A DNA stretch of 64,000 bases from Parabacteroides merdae ATCC 43184 (GTDB lineage: Bacteria; Bacteroidota; Bacteroidia; Bacteroidales; Tannerellaceae), in assembly GCF_025151215.1 (NCBI RefSeq), contig NZ_CP102286.1:3348001-3412000 (forward strand), in the 5' to 3' direction. The translations under genes were made by a program, and so were the position numbers. Below, piece by piece: positions 46,520 to 55,893 of this stretch. Numbering within the stretch: the stretch's first letter is position 1; every line of letters begins with the position of its first letter. The notes beneath the pieces were generated by a model. It was not told where the DNA came from. It saw only the letters and a program-made list of their open reading frames with translations, and made no database searches.

Positions 46520-46738
46520 GAAACATCACCCATAAGCCCATCACACTCTTTCCAGGGCCGGGTGAAGAGAACCTGAAGAAATATCTGAAAGGTCTGAATG
46601 TACATCCGTTCGTCATATGCAAGTTGATGCGTGGTCATACAGGCAGGGACTATATGTCACCACAGCAAAAAGCATCCTCAAGCATGTAGATGAACTGGCC
46701 TTTGAGATCAGAAATATTCAACAGGGCAAGCATTACCT
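46520..46738 (+). pseudogene. Degenerate ORF remnant, frameshifted
   Basis: Two plus-strand frames join into one protein-like stretch: MRNITHKPITLFPGPGEEN with LKKYLKGLNVHPFVICKLMRG, then, after a shift near 46655, TTAKSILKHVDELAFEIRN with IQQGKHYLAMQ and a TAA at 46736. I do not recognise the family. Its last ~20 bp and downstream DNA are the 83-bp repeat also found at 14750, so the source gene was probably part of a mobile or repeated unit. Confidence 0.45.
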
Positions 46739-46802
46739 TGCTATGCAATAAACTTATTAGCTTTAACACATGGCCTACCCCGAAAGTGACGAAAAACTAA
46801 TG
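46719..46802 (+). repeat. 83-bp dispersed repeat, copy 2
   Basis: Matches 14750-14833 with about three changes. It includes the stop codon of the ORF remnant and runs straight into copy B of the large dispersed repeat. Confidence 0.75.
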
Positions 46803-47250
46803 TTTTTGCAAAAACAACCATCATACTATCATATCCGTTTGTATATTGTTTTAAACCAATATGTTATGGCATGATAGTTGCCATTTTGAACTATCATTCA
46901 TCTATCATAACCATCATGGCGAAAGACGATAACATGCTGTGTATCAATTATACGATAAAAACAGGGACCGTTCGGGAACAGATGCGAAACCTGTTAAAAC
47001 GGCTTCTTTTTTCATCAAGACAGGCTTTTCTTTTGTCAAAAACAGCTTGCAAAGCCGCTTGAGACCCGGGTGTACCCATCATAGAGACCCGGGTGCGGGA
47101 GAGGTGCAGACCCGGGTCTGCGCGAAGCCGTTCCGGGAATGCAGAGAAGTTTATCCGCTATACCAGGGGCACTTTTATGCCCAGTTTTTGCATCTTATCC
47201 AGCGAAAAGAGGCATTTTTATGACAAAAACGCCCCCGTTTTGTCAATGGC
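46800..47250 (+). repeat. Dispersed 410-450 bp repeat, copy B
   Basis: Begins with a 16-bp perfect palindrome TGTTTTTGCAAAAACA (46801-46816), then ACTATCAT-rich hairpins, the small ORF (46917-47063, MAKDDNMLCINYTIK to SKTACKAA), boxes AGACCCGGGT at 47062, 47085 and 47108 (23 and 23 bp apart), and a terminal hairpin TGACAAAAACG/CCGTTTTGTCA near 47220-47247. It precedes the ROK regulator gene. Confidence 0.9.
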
Positions 47251-47416
47251 TATTCTGCTTATGTAAACATAAACAGTGCATTATCATCCATATAAATAAA
47301 CATTCAAGTAAAAAGCATGATGGTAGGATGGAACCTTCCGGCACGATTACTCTGAATTTTTTATTTTCACAACCATATATTTGAAAAAAATTTACATACT
47401 TTTGTGAAGCCATTTC

Positions 47417-47430
47417 AATATTATAATATT
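47417..47430. promoter_or_regulatory. Perfect palindrome upstream of the ROK regulator
   Basis: AATATTATAATATT, 9 bp before the ATG and 13 bp after a possible -7 box TACTTTTG (47397-47404). It resembles the half-sites at 48689-48722, suggesting autoregulation. Confidence 0.5.
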
Positions 47431-47438
47431 CTATAGCC

Positions 47439-48653
47439 ATGAATACAAAATTTTTACTGTCTTCCGATAATAACAACCGCAATGAACTTCTGAAAAAGAA
47501 GATCATCCATTACTATATTGCCAATGGCGATGCGACCATTGCCGATCTGGGCCGTGAAATGGACCTGAGTATTCCGACCGTCACCAAACTGGTCGCCGAG
47601 CTTCAGGACGACGGCTATATCCTGGACTTCGGAAAGCAGGAAACCAACGGAGGACGCAAACCGAACATCTATGGCCTCAATCCGGCATCCGGATATTTCG
47701 TGGGAGTCGATATGCTGAAAGACAAGTTGAATATTGCAGCGATCGACTTCAAAGGCGACAAAGTACAACTCGAAGAAAATATCCCATACCAACTTGAAAA
47801 TACACCAGCCTCGCTGGAGCAATTCTGCAAGATTATTGACGATTTCATCGTTTCATTGCCTGTCGAACGGAATAAGATATTAGCGATTGGAGTCAATATC
47901 ACCGGCCGCGTGAACCCAGCATCGGGCTATAGTTACAGCATTTTCTATTTCGAAGAGAAACCCCTCGCTCAGATTCTTGAAGAACGGTTGCAGACGAAAG
48001 TTTTCATTGAAAACGACAGCCGGGCCATGACCTACGGCGAATATATGAAAGGAGTCGTACAGGGAGAAAAGAACATTCTGTTCGTCAATATGGCGTGGGG
48101 ACTAGGTCTAGGTATCATCATCGACGGCAATTTATACTACGGGAAATCCGGCTTCTCCGGGGAGTTTGGACATTTTTGCATGTTCGAAAACGAAGTGCTA
48201 TGCCATTGCGGCAAGAAAGGCTGTCTCGAAACAGAGGCTTCCGGATCGGCTTTCCACCGTATCCTGATAGAACGTTACCGGGAAGGCAGCAACACCATAC
48301 TCGCCGGGAAACTGGACAGCGGAGAGGAAATCTCGCTCGGCGACCTGCTCGAAGCAGTGCGGAAAGAGGATGTACTTTGCATCGACATCCTCGAAAAAAT
48401 GGGCGTAAATTTAGGAAAAGGTATTGCCGGACTGATGAATATTTTCAATCCGGAACTGGTCATACTGGGCGGAACACTTTCACTGGCAGGCGAGTATATC
48501 AGTTTGCCGATCAAGAGCGCCATCCGTAAATATTCGCTTAACTTAGTCAATCAGGACACAGAAATCAAAATATCCAAATTAGGAGAAAGAGCAGGCGCAT
48601 TCGGAGCATGTCTCTTATCAAGAAGTAAGCTACTCGGTATGATACATTATTAA
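47439..48653 (+). CDS. ROK-family transcriptional regulator of the nan cluster
   Basis: A 404-residue protein. An N-terminal winged helix (about 15-75, GDATIADLGREMDLSIPTVTKLVAELQDDGYI) precedes the ROK sugar-kinase-like fold with GVDMLKDKLNIAAIDFKG, IENDSRAMTYGEY, the GEFGH motif and the zinc site CHCGKKGCLE. ROK regulators sense free or phosphorylated sugars and usually repress. It is directly upstream of the sialic-acid catabolic genes on the same strand, so it probably responds to sialic acid or N-acetylmannosamine derivatives. The 135-bp gap to nanA contains an operator-like inverted repeat. Confidence 0.88.
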   Translation: MNTKFLLSSDNNNRNELLKKKIIHYYIANGDATIADLGREMDLSIPTVTKLVAELQDDGYILDFGKQETNGGRKPNIYGLNPASGYFVGVDMLKDKLNIAAIDFKGDKVQLEENIPYQLENTPASLEQFCKIIDDFIVSLPVERNKILAIGVNITGRVNPASGYSYSIFYFEEKPLAQILEERLQTKVFIENDSRAMTYGEYMKGVVQGEKNILFVNMAWGLGLGIIIDGNLYYGKSGFSGEFGHFCMFENEVLCHCGKKGCLETEASGSAFHRILIERYREGSNTILAGKLDSGEEISLGDLLEAVRKEDVLCIDILEKMGVNLGKGIAGLMNIFNPELVILGGTLSLAGEYISLPIKSAIRKYSLNLVNQDTEIKISKLGERAGAFGACLLSRSKLLGMIHY

Positions 48654-48688
48654 TAAAACATTCTTTTCTTTAGGCCATTATCTATAAT

Positions 48689-48735
48689 AATATTTTAATC
48701 AAGGCTATATTATTAAAATATTTTATTTATATTTG
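48689..48735 (+). promoter_or_regulatory. nan promoter with operator-like inverted repeat
   Basis: AATATTTTAAT (48689-48699) and ATTAAAATATT (48712-48722) form a perfect 11-bp inverted repeat just upstream of the -7 box TATATTTG (48728-48735), covering the -33 region. The start codon of nanA is 54 bp further. A repressor bound here would block the promoter; the adjacent ROK protein is the obvious candidate. Confidence 0.65.
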
Positions 48736-48788
48736 CCGGGTATTTAAAAAAAATACCAGACAATAAAACACATTAAATCGCTCAGATA

Positions 48789-49706
48789 ATGGAAAAGATT
48801 AAAGGCTTAATTGATGCACCTTTCACACCGTTCTACGAAAACGGAGAAGTAAATTACGAACCGATAGAAGCATATGCCAAGCTTCTGGTCAAAAACGGTT
48901 TAAAGGGAGTGTTTATCAACGGATCTTCGGGAGAGGGCTATATGCTGACCGACGAAGAGCGCATGAAACTGGCTGAAAGATGGGTAGAAGTGGCGCCTTC
49001 CGGATTCAAGGTCATCGTACACGTAGGCAGCACCTGCGTAAAAGCAAGCCATAAGCTGGCTGCGCATGCCCAAAAGATCGGAGCCTGGGGAATCGGAGCC
49101 ATGGCCTCTCCTTTCCCGAAAGTGAATCGGATAGAAGAACTGGTGAAATACTGCGAAGAAATCGCTTCCGGAGCACCTGAACTTCCTTTCTATTACTATC
49201 ACATCCCGGCTTTCAACGGCGCTTTCCTACCGATGGTCGAACTGCTGAAAGCGGTAGACGGGCGTATCCCGAACTTCGCCGGTATCAAATATACATATGA
49301 AAGCCTTTACGAATACAACCAATGCCGCTTATATAAAGACGGCAAATTCGATATGCTTCACGGACAGGACGAAACAATCCTTCCATGCCTGGCAATGGGC
49401 GGTGCACAAGGCGGCATCGGCGGGACAACCAACTACAACGGCAAAGAACTGACCGGGATACTCGAAGCCTGGGCTGCCGGAGACCTCGAAACAGCACGCG
49501 AACGCCAGAACTTCTCACAGGAAGTGATCAACGTGATCTGTCGTTATCGCGGCAATATCGTGGGTGGCAAGCGGATCATGAAGCTGATCGGACTCGATTT
49601 AGGTAAAAACCGGACACCGTTCCAGAATATGACAGATGCGGAAGAGACCGCTATGAAAGCCGAACTGGAAGCGATTCATTTTTTCGACAGATGCAATAAA
49701 TTCTAA
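48789..49706 (+). CDS. nanA: N-acetylneuraminate lyase
   Basis: A 305-residue class I aldolase of the DapA/NAL family that splits N-acetylneuraminate into N-acetylmannosamine and pyruvate. The GSSGEG carboxylate-binding motif is at 45-50, Tyr137 in FYYYHIP, and Schiff-base Lys167 in FAGIKYT. The YYYHIPAFNG version is the one found in Bacteroidetes NanA. It is the first enzyme of the nan operon, followed by the epimerase gene after 13 bp. Confidence 0.95.
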   Translation: MEKIKGLIDAPFTPFYENGEVNYEPIEAYAKLLVKNGLKGVFINGSSGEGYMLTDEERMKLAERWVEVAPSGFKVIVHVGSTCVKASHKLAAHAQKIGAWGIGAMASPFPKVNRIEELVKYCEEIASGAPELPFYYYHIPAFNGAFLPMVELLKAVDGRIPNFAGIKYTYESLYEYNQCRLYKDGKFDMLHGQDETILPCLAMGGAQGGIGGTTNYNGKELTGILEAWAAGDLETARERQNFSQEVINVICRYRGNIVGGKRIMKLIGLDLGKNRTPFQNMTDAEETAMKAELEAIHFFDRCNKF

Positions 49707-49719
49707 ATCCATAAACGCC

Positions 49720-50922
49720 ATGAACGACACAACAAAACCGTCCGAATACCTCGGATATTGGGGAGAAAAATACAAAAATGATTTACTGACCGACATTCTG
49801 CCTTTCTGGCTGAAATACGGTATCGATCATGAGAACGGAGGCTACTTCACTTGTTTGGACCGGGACGGTTCGCTGCTGGACACAAACAAGTCGGTCTGGT
49901 TCCAGGGACGGTTCGCCTTTATTCTCGCTTATGCTTACAACAACCTCGAAAAACAGGCCGAATGGCTGGAAGCCTGTAAAAACGGGATCGACTTTATCGA
50001 GAAATATTGTTTCGATACAGACGGCCGCATGTTTTACGAGGTGACGAAAACAGGAACTCCCGTACGAAAACGCCGATATGTATTTTCCGAAACGTTTGCC
50101 GCAATCGCCATGGCTCAATATTCGATCGCTTCGGGTAACAAGAGCTATGCTGAAAAAGCAGTCAAGCTGTTCAAACAGATTCTCTATTACAAAAACACAC
50201 CGGGCGCATTAGAGCCCAAATTCAGAGAAGGATTCGTTGCAAAAGGGCATTCCTTTTGCATGATCCTGATCGATACTGCCGCCCGCATCCGGGAGGCAGT
50301 AGATGATCCTGTCCTGACACGTCAGATCGACGAGTCGATAGCCGAACTACGTCGTGATTTCATGAAGCCGGAGTTTAAGGCCATCCTCGAAACGGTCGGG
50401 CCGAACGGCGAATTTATCGATTCGATTCCCGGCCGGACCATCAATCCGGGCCATTCCATCGAAACGGCATGGTTCATCCTCGAAGAGGCCAAGCACCGGA
50501 ACTGGGACCCGCAGCTGAAGCAGATAGGGCTCACGATCCTGAACTGGTCCTGGGAATGGGGTTGGGACAAAACACACGGTGGAATCACCTATTTTAGGGA
50601 TTGCAAGAACCGTCCGCAGCAGGAATACTGGCATGACATGAAGTTCTGGTGGCCACAGTGCGAAGCCATCATCGCCACGTTGTATGCCTATGAAGCCACA
50701 GGCGATCCCAAATACCTGGAAATGCACAAGCAGATAAACGAATACACGTATGCCCGTTTTCCAGACAAGGAATACGGCGAATGGTTCGGCTATTTCCATT
50801 ACGACGGGACGCTCTCGCAGCCGGCAAAGGGAAACATGTACAAAGGTCCGTTCCATATTCCCCGGATGCTTTTGAAATGTCATCTTTTATGTAAGGAAAT
50901 TCAGGGCTATGACAAACAATAA
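49720..50922 (+). CDS. nanE: N-acylglucosamine 2-epimerase (AGE family)
   Basis: A 400-residue (alpha/alpha)6 barrel enzyme of the AGE/renin-binding-protein family converting N-acetylmannosamine to N-acetylglucosamine. Typical stretches are SVWFQGRFAFILAYAY, GHSFCMILIDTAARIRE, PGHSIETAWFILEEAKHR and the catalytic His region TYFRDCKNRPQQEYWHDMKFWWPQCEAI. In Bacteroidetes this enzyme replaces the phosphate-dependent NanE route. The 3' end overlaps the transporter gene by 14 bp, implying translational coupling. Confidence 0.93.
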   Translation: MNDTTKPSEYLGYWGEKYKNDLLTDILPFWLKYGIDHENGGYFTCLDRDGSLLDTNKSVWFQGRFAFILAYAYNNLEKQAEWLEACKNGIDFIEKYCFDTDGRMFYEVTKTGTPVRKRRYVFSETFAAIAMAQYSIASGNKSYAEKAVKLFKQILYYKNTPGALEPKFREGFVAKGHSFCMILIDTAARIREAVDDPVLTRQIDESIAELRRDFMKPEFKAILETVGPNGEFIDSIPGRTINPGHSIETAWFILEEAKHRNWDPQLKQIGLTILNWSWEWGWDKTHGGITYFRDCKNRPQQEYWHDMKFWWPQCEAIIATLYAYEATGDPKYLEMHKQINEYTYARFPDKEYGEWFGYFHYDGTLSQPAKGNMYKGPFHIPRMLLKCHLLCKEIQGYDKQ

Positions 50923-52159
50923 GAAATACTATCCCTGGATCGTTGTCGCTCTGCTTTGGGGCGTGGCTTTGTTAAACTACATGGACAGACAGATGCTTTC
51001 AACCATGAAGTCTGCCATGATGATCGATATTACCGAACTGGAATCAGCCACGAACTTCGGACGCCTGATGGCGGTATTCTTGTGGATATACGGCCTGATG
51101 AGCCCGGTCGCCGGCATGATCGCCGACCGGATCAACCGGAAATGGCTGATCGTCGGCAGTCTCTTCGTCTGGTCGTTCGTCACGCTGATGATGGGATATT
51201 CGACTGATTTCAACCAAATTTATATTCTCCGCGCCATTATGGGAGTCAGCGAAGCCTTGTACATCCCTGCCGGACTTTCGCTGATCACGGACTATCATCA
51301 GGAAAAAACGCGATCATTAGCTGTCGGAATCCACATGACCGGGCTCTACACCGGACAGGCATTGGGTGGCTTCGGAGCAACGATCGCAGGAGCATACAGC
51401 TGGGAAACGACTTTCCACTGGTTCGGGATTATCGGAATCGCGTATAGTCTGGTATTGATTCTTTTCCTGAAAGAGAAAAAAGATCATACGGTCGCCAAGC
51501 TTGACTCGGAACCCGGCCCGAAAGAGAGTCCGGTAAAAGCGGCTATAAAAGGAATGGGGATGTTGTTCGTCAACATTTCATTCTGGATCATCCTGCTCTA
51601 TTTCGCCACTTCGAGTTTGCCGGGTTGGGCTACTAAAAACTGGCTGCCGACTTTGTTTTCGGAGAATTTGTCCATCGATATGTCGGAAGCCGGGCCATTG
51701 TCCACCTTCACGATCGCGATCTCTTCCTTCATCGGAGTGATTGCGGGCGGTATCTTGTCCGACAAATGGATTCAGCGGAATGTACGGGGACGCATTTATA
51801 CCGGTTCCATCGGGCTTGCCTTGACCATTCCGGCACTCCTGCTGTTAGGATTCGGCGACAGTTTCGCCATGATTGTAGGCGGCGGACTCTGTTTCGGTAT
51901 CGGTTTCGGTATTTTCGACGCCAACAACATGCCGATCCTCTGCCAGTTCGTATCGCCACGCTACCGGGCGACCGCCTACGGCATTATGAACATGACCGGG
52001 GTATTTGCCGGAGCGATCATCACAAAACTGTTGGGCGAGTCGACGGATGCCGGTAACTTAGGGCATGATTTCGCAATGATGGCCAGCTTGGTATTCGTAG
52101 CCTTAGTGGTGGAAGTCATCTTCTTACGTCCGAGAACGGTCAACATGACCGACAAGTAA
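50909..52159 (+). CDS. nanT: MFS sialic-acid transporter
   Basis: A 416-residue MFS transporter with 12 predicted membrane segments. The NYMDRQMLSTMK segment after the first helix and the conserved DRINRKW loop place it in the anion:cation symporter/hexuronate-like branch used as NanT by B. fragilis and Tannerella. Position between epimerase and sialidase genes supports inner-membrane uptake of N-acetylneuraminate. Its start overlaps nanE by 14 bp. Confidence 0.9.
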   Translation: MTNNKKYYPWIVVALLWGVALLNYMDRQMLSTMKSAMMIDITELESATNFGRLMAVFLWIYGLMSPVAGMIADRINRKWLIVGSLFVWSFVTLMMGYSTDFNQIYILRAIMGVSEALYIPAGLSLITDYHQEKTRSLAVGIHMTGLYTGQALGGFGATIAGAYSWETTFHWFGIIGIAYSLVLILFLKEKKDHTVAKLDSEPGPKESPVKAAIKGMGMLFVNISFWIILLYFATSSLPGWATKNWLPTLFSENLSIDMSEAGPLSTFTIAISSFIGVIAGGILSDKWIQRNVRGRIYTGSIGLALTIPALLLLGFGDSFAMIVGGGLCFGIGFGIFDANNMPILCQFVSPRYRATAYGIMNMTGVFAGAIITKLLGESTDAGNLGHDFAMMASLVFVALVVEVIFLRPRTVNMTDK

Positions 52160-52168
52160 AACCTGTAA

Positions 52169-52220
52169 GGTTTCCAAAGGTATTGACTTTTCCTGCAAAT
52201 GTCATTATCTTTGGAAATCC
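52169..52220 (+). promoter_or_regulatory. Internal promoter before the sialidase gene, flanked by an inverted repeat
   Basis: TTGAC at 52183 and the -7 box TATCTTTG at 52206-52213 are separated by 20 bp from the TTG, close to the Bacteroidetes spacing. GGTTTCCAAAGGTA (52169-52182) and TATCTTTGGAAATCC (52206-52220) are near-perfect reverse complements around it, so the -7 box lies inside a possible operator. The sialidase starts at 52254. Confidence 0.6.
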
Positions 52221-52253
52221 TATTTTATAATAACCCAATCAACAAAAAACATC

Positions 52254-53873
52254 ATGAGAAAAATCTTTCTTTACTTCAGCCTCCTTCTCTTCATGCAAAC
52301 AGCCTTTGCCGCCGACAGCTTGTTTGTCAGAAAGCCGCAGATCCCGATACTGATTGACCGGACAGACAATATCCTGGTGGAAATGCGTGTACAGGCACAC
52401 AAAGGGGATGTACTCAACAAGCTTTCCCTGCAATTCAAAGAAGGAATCGACTTAAACGACATAAAGGCTCTACGCTTTTTCTATAGCGGAACGGAAGCGA
52501 CCTCCCGGCAGGGAAAGCATTACCGTCCGGTTTCCTACATTTCCAGTCACGCAGAAGGCAAGACAAAGGCTGCTAATCCCGCCTACTCCATCAAGCAGAG
52601 CGAAGTAACTGATATCACCAATGTCGTGACCTTCACCAGTAACCAGCCGATGGTGGAAGGAGTCAACTACTATTGGATCAGTATCGAGATGAAACCGGAG
52701 GCTTCCCTGTTAACGACCTTTACTGTCCAGATGCCGATGGCTGAAATCAATAATATGCCGGCGACAATTGTCTGGGACGGCAAATCAGATGTCCGCCGCA
52801 TGGGAATCGGTGTCCGCCACGCCGGTGACGACGGGGCTTCGGCCTACCGTATTCCGGGGCTGGTAACGACCAACAACGGGACGCTTCTGGGCGTGTACGA
52901 TATCCGCTACAACAGCAGTGTGGACCTGCAGGAAATGGTCGATATAGGGGTAAGCCGCAGCACCGACAAAGGACAGACCTGGGAACCGATGCGTGTTGCG
53001 ATGACGTTCGGCGAAACGGGCGGCCTGCCTCACGCACAGAACGGTGTGGGAGACCCGTCTATCCTAGTGGATGAAAAGACAAATACGATCTGGATCGTTG
53101 CTGCCTGGACACATGGCATGGGGAACGGACGCGCCTGGTGGAATTCCATGCCGGGTATGTCGGCCGACAGCACCGCCCAGCTGATGCTCGTCAAAAGCGA
53201 AGACGACGGCAAGACCTGGAGCCAGCCGATCAACATCACCCCGCAGGTGAAAGATCCTTCCTGGTACTTCCTGTTGCAAGGACCGGGCCGGGGTATCACG
53301 ATGAAAGACGGGACGTTGGTTTTCCCGATCCAGTTCATCGACTCCACCCGTATACCGAACGCCGGTATCATGTACAGCAAAGATCGGGGAACCACCTGGC
53401 ATCTGCATAACCTGGCACGTACGAACACGACCGAGGCGCAGGTAGCCGAGATCGAACCGGGTGTCCTGATGCTGAACATGCGTGACAACCGGGGAGGCAG
53501 CCGCGCCGTGGCCACCACCCGCGATTTGGGCAAGACCTGGTATGAACATCCGTCCAGCCGCAGTGCCCTGCAGGAACCGGTTTGTATGGCAAGCCTCATC
53601 CACGTGGACGCTAAAGACAACATCACGGGGAAAGACCTGCTGATCTTCTCCAACCCGAACACGACGAAGGGACGTAACCATATTACCATAAAAGTAAGTA
53701 CCGACGGAGGCATGACCTGGCCGCTTTCCAACCAAGTGACACTGGACGAAGACGAAAGCTGGGGTTATTCTTGCCTGTCCATGATCGACAAGGAGACAGT
53801 CGGCATCTTCTACGAATCGAGCGTCGCCCATATGACTTTTCAAGCTGTCAAACTGACCGATCTGGTCAAGTAG
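52254..53873 (+). CDS. nanH: Secreted GH33 sialidase
   Basis: A 539-residue exported enzyme (signal peptide about 1-20, AFA-AD). An N-terminal sandwich (about 22-165) typical of Bacteroidetes sialidases precedes the six-bladed propeller, which begins with the arginine motif YRIP at 198-201. Asp boxes are visible at STDKGQTW (about 236-243), SEDDGKTW (315-322), SKDRGTTW, TRDLGKTW and STDGGMTW. The enzyme releases terminal sialic acid from host glycoproteins; the nanA-nanE-nanT products then take it up and break it down. It has its own promoter. Confidence 0.95.
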   Translation: MRKIFLYFSLLLFMQTAFAADSLFVRKPQIPILIDRTDNILVEMRVQAHKGDVLNKLSLQFKEGIDLNDIKALRFFYSGTEATSRQGKHYRPVSYISSHAEGKTKAANPAYSIKQSEVTDITNVVTFTSNQPMVEGVNYYWISIEMKPEASLLTTFTVQMPMAEINNMPATIVWDGKSDVRRMGIGVRHAGDDGASAYRIPGLVTTNNGTLLGVYDIRYNSSVDLQEMVDIGVSRSTDKGQTWEPMRVAMTFGETGGLPHAQNGVGDPSILVDEKTNTIWIVAAWTHGMGNGRAWWNSMPGMSADSTAQLMLVKSEDDGKTWSQPINITPQVKDPSWYFLLQGPGRGITMKDGTLVFPIQFIDSTRIPNAGIMYSKDRGTTWHLHNLARTNTTEAQVAEIEPGVLMLNMRDNRGGSRAVATTRDLGKTWYEHPSSRSALQEPVCMASLIHVDAKDNITGKDLLIFSNPNTTKGRNHITIKVSTDGGMTWPLSNQVTLDEDESWGYSCLSMIDKETVGIFYESSVAHMTFQAVKLTDLVK

Positions 53874-53879
53874 TCCTGC

Positions 53880-55889
53880 ATGAAACGCATACTCTTCATA
53901 TTGATAAGTTTATATATAGGGATATTGGCTGCACAGGCAGCCAATATCCCTCATTTGCTTCCATGGCCGCAGAAAGTGGCATGGAACGGGAAAAAGTTTC
54001 AATATAGGGGAACTTTTGTTTCCCTTACGGAAAACTTTTGTTCCATAGGCATGGAACAACCGGCAGGCAATAAGATAACGGGCAATCCGTCAAGCCATCC
54101 GGCACTATCGGTCAAATGGGTGGAGGATTTCCCCGATATCCCTCTCAATCGCAACGAAGCCTATAAACTGCGTGTCACATCAAAAGGAGTGGAGATCGAA
54201 GCCATCACCGAAACGGGCGTTTACAGGGCAATCCAGACATTACGCCAATTGACGGAAAAGAAAGGCAACGGCATTGCAATCACCGGATGCGAGATCACCG
54301 ACTGGCCCGCCTTTCGCATCCGCGGCTTCATGCAGGATGTAGGACGCACCTATATCTCGACGGACGAATTGAAACGGGAAATAGCGATCCTGGCACGTTA
54401 CAAGATAAACGTCTTTCACTGGCACCTGACGGAAAATCAGGCATGGCGCCTGCAAAGCAAGGTGTTCCCAATGCTGAACGACAGCGTCAACACGACCCGC
54501 CAGCCGGGGAAATACTACACGCTGGAAGAGGCACGGGAATTGGCCGCTTTCTGCAAGCAACATCATGTCCTGCTGATCCCGGAGATCGACATGCCGGGAC
54601 ACAGTGCCGCTTTCGTCCGTACTTTCCGCCATGACATGCAAAGCCCAGAAGGGATGAAGATACTGAAACTCCTGATCGACGAGGTTTGCGAAACGTTCGA
54701 TGTCCCTTACCTGCATATCGGGACAGACGAGGTGCAGTTCACCAATCCGGATTTCGTACCCGAAATGGTCGCTTATGTCCGCTCCAAGGGGAAAAAGGTG
54801 ATCTCCTGGAATCCGGGATGGTACTACAAGCCGGGAGAGATCGACATGACGCATCTGTGGAGCTACCGAGGAAAAGCCCAGAAAGGGATTCCGGCGATCG
54901 ACTCCCGTTTCCACTATCTGAACCATTTCGACACGTTTGCCGACCTCTTCGCCCTCTACAACAGCCGCATCTACAACGAGCTGCAGGGCAGCGATGATCT
55001 GGCAGGCACGATCCTGGCAATCTGGAACGACCGGATGATCCAGCCGGAAGCCGATATCGTCAAACAGAATAATTTCTACCCGAATATGCTCGCCATGGCC
55101 GAACGTGCGTGGAGAGGGGGTGGAACTGAATATTTCGACAAGCAAGGAACGGTTTTACCATCGGAAGACAGCGAGTCGTTCAAGTCTTTCGCTGATTTCG
55201 AGAACCGCCTGCTCTGGCATAAGGAACATTGTTTCGGGGGATATCCGTTCGCTTACGTCAAACAAACGAACGTCAAGTGGCGTATTACGGACGCATTCCC
55301 GAACCAAGGCGACCTGACGGCATCATTCCCGCCCGAAAAGGAGTTGAAATCCCACTATACATACGAAAACAAGATGTATGGGACACAGGATGCGATCGGC
55401 GCAGGCATCTACCTCCGCCATGTCTGGGGGACGCTTGTTCCAGGGATCTACAAAGAGCCGCAAGAGAACCACACGGCGTATGCCTGGACCTGGGTCTACT
55501 CGCCTAAAGCACAGGATGTAGGCGCCTGGATAGAGTTTCAGAACTACAGCCGTTCGGAAATGGACTTGCCGCCACTTCCGGGAAAATGGGATTACCGGGA
55601 AAGCCGAGTGTGGGTCAACGACCGGGAAATCCTGCCTCCGGTATGGACGGCAACGCACCGGACCAAATCCAACGAGGTGCTGCTCGGCAACGAGAATTGT
55701 GTCGTGCGTCCTCCCATGCCTGTCCATCTGCAGAAAGGATGGAACAAGGTATTCATGAAACTTCCGGTCGGAAAGTTCACCGCGCCGGAAATCCGCTTGC
55801 CGAAGTGGATGTTCACATTCGTATTTGTCACACCGGATGGTGAAAAGGCTGTGGACGGCCTGGTCTATTCACCCGATAAGAAACGATAA
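53880..55889 (+). CDS. Secreted GH20 beta-N-acetylhexosaminidase
   Basis: A 669-residue protein with a signal peptide (about 1-20). A GH20b-like N-domain (about 25-140) precedes the barrel, with RGFMQDVGRTYIS, WHLTENQAWRLQ, IPEIDMPGHS and the catalytic Asp283-Glu284 pair in IGTDEVQF that uses the substrate acetamido group. A C-terminal beta-sandwich of about 200 residues ends the protein. It starts 6 bp after the sialidase stop, so they are co-transcribed. It likely removes GlcNAc or GalNAc exposed after sialic acid and galactose removal. Confidence 0.93.
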   Translation: MKRILFILISLYIGILAAQAANIPHLLPWPQKVAWNGKKFQYRGTFVSLTENFCSIGMEQPAGNKITGNPSSHPALSVKWVEDFPDIPLNRNEAYKLRVTSKGVEIEAITETGVYRAIQTLRQLTEKKGNGIAITGCEITDWPAFRIRGFMQDVGRTYISTDELKREIAILARYKINVFHWHLTENQAWRLQSKVFPMLNDSVNTTRQPGKYYTLEEARELAAFCKQHHVLLIPEIDMPGHSAAFVRTFRHDMQSPEGMKILKLLIDEVCETFDVPYLHIGTDEVQFTNPDFVPEMVAYVRSKGKKVISWNPGWYYKPGEIDMTHLWSYRGKAQKGIPAIDSRFHYLNHFDTFADLFALYNSRIYNELQGSDDLAGTILAIWNDRMIQPEADIVKQNNFYPNMLAMAERAWRGGGTEYFDKQGTVLPSEDSESFKSFADFENRLLWHKEHCFGGYPFAYVKQTNVKWRITDAFPNQGDLTASFPPEKELKSHYTYENKMYGTQDAIGAGIYLRHVWGTLVPGIYKEPQENHTAYAWTWVYSPKAQDVGAWIEFQNYSRSEMDLPPLPGKWDYRESRVWVNDREILPPVWTATHRTKSNEVLLGNENCVVRPPMPVHLQKGWNKVFMKLPVGKFTAPEIRLPKWMFTFVFVTPDGEKAVDGLVYSPDKKR

Positions 55890-55893
55890 GCAA

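Noticed and set aside
46311..46622. 103-codon minus-strand ORF
   Set aside because: Lies opposite the degenerate plus-strand remnant, with no family resemblance or promoter.
55825..55893. Longer start for the three-domain fusion
   Set aside because: The extra 23 codons overlap the GH20 gene and hide a normal signal peptide that starts at 55894.
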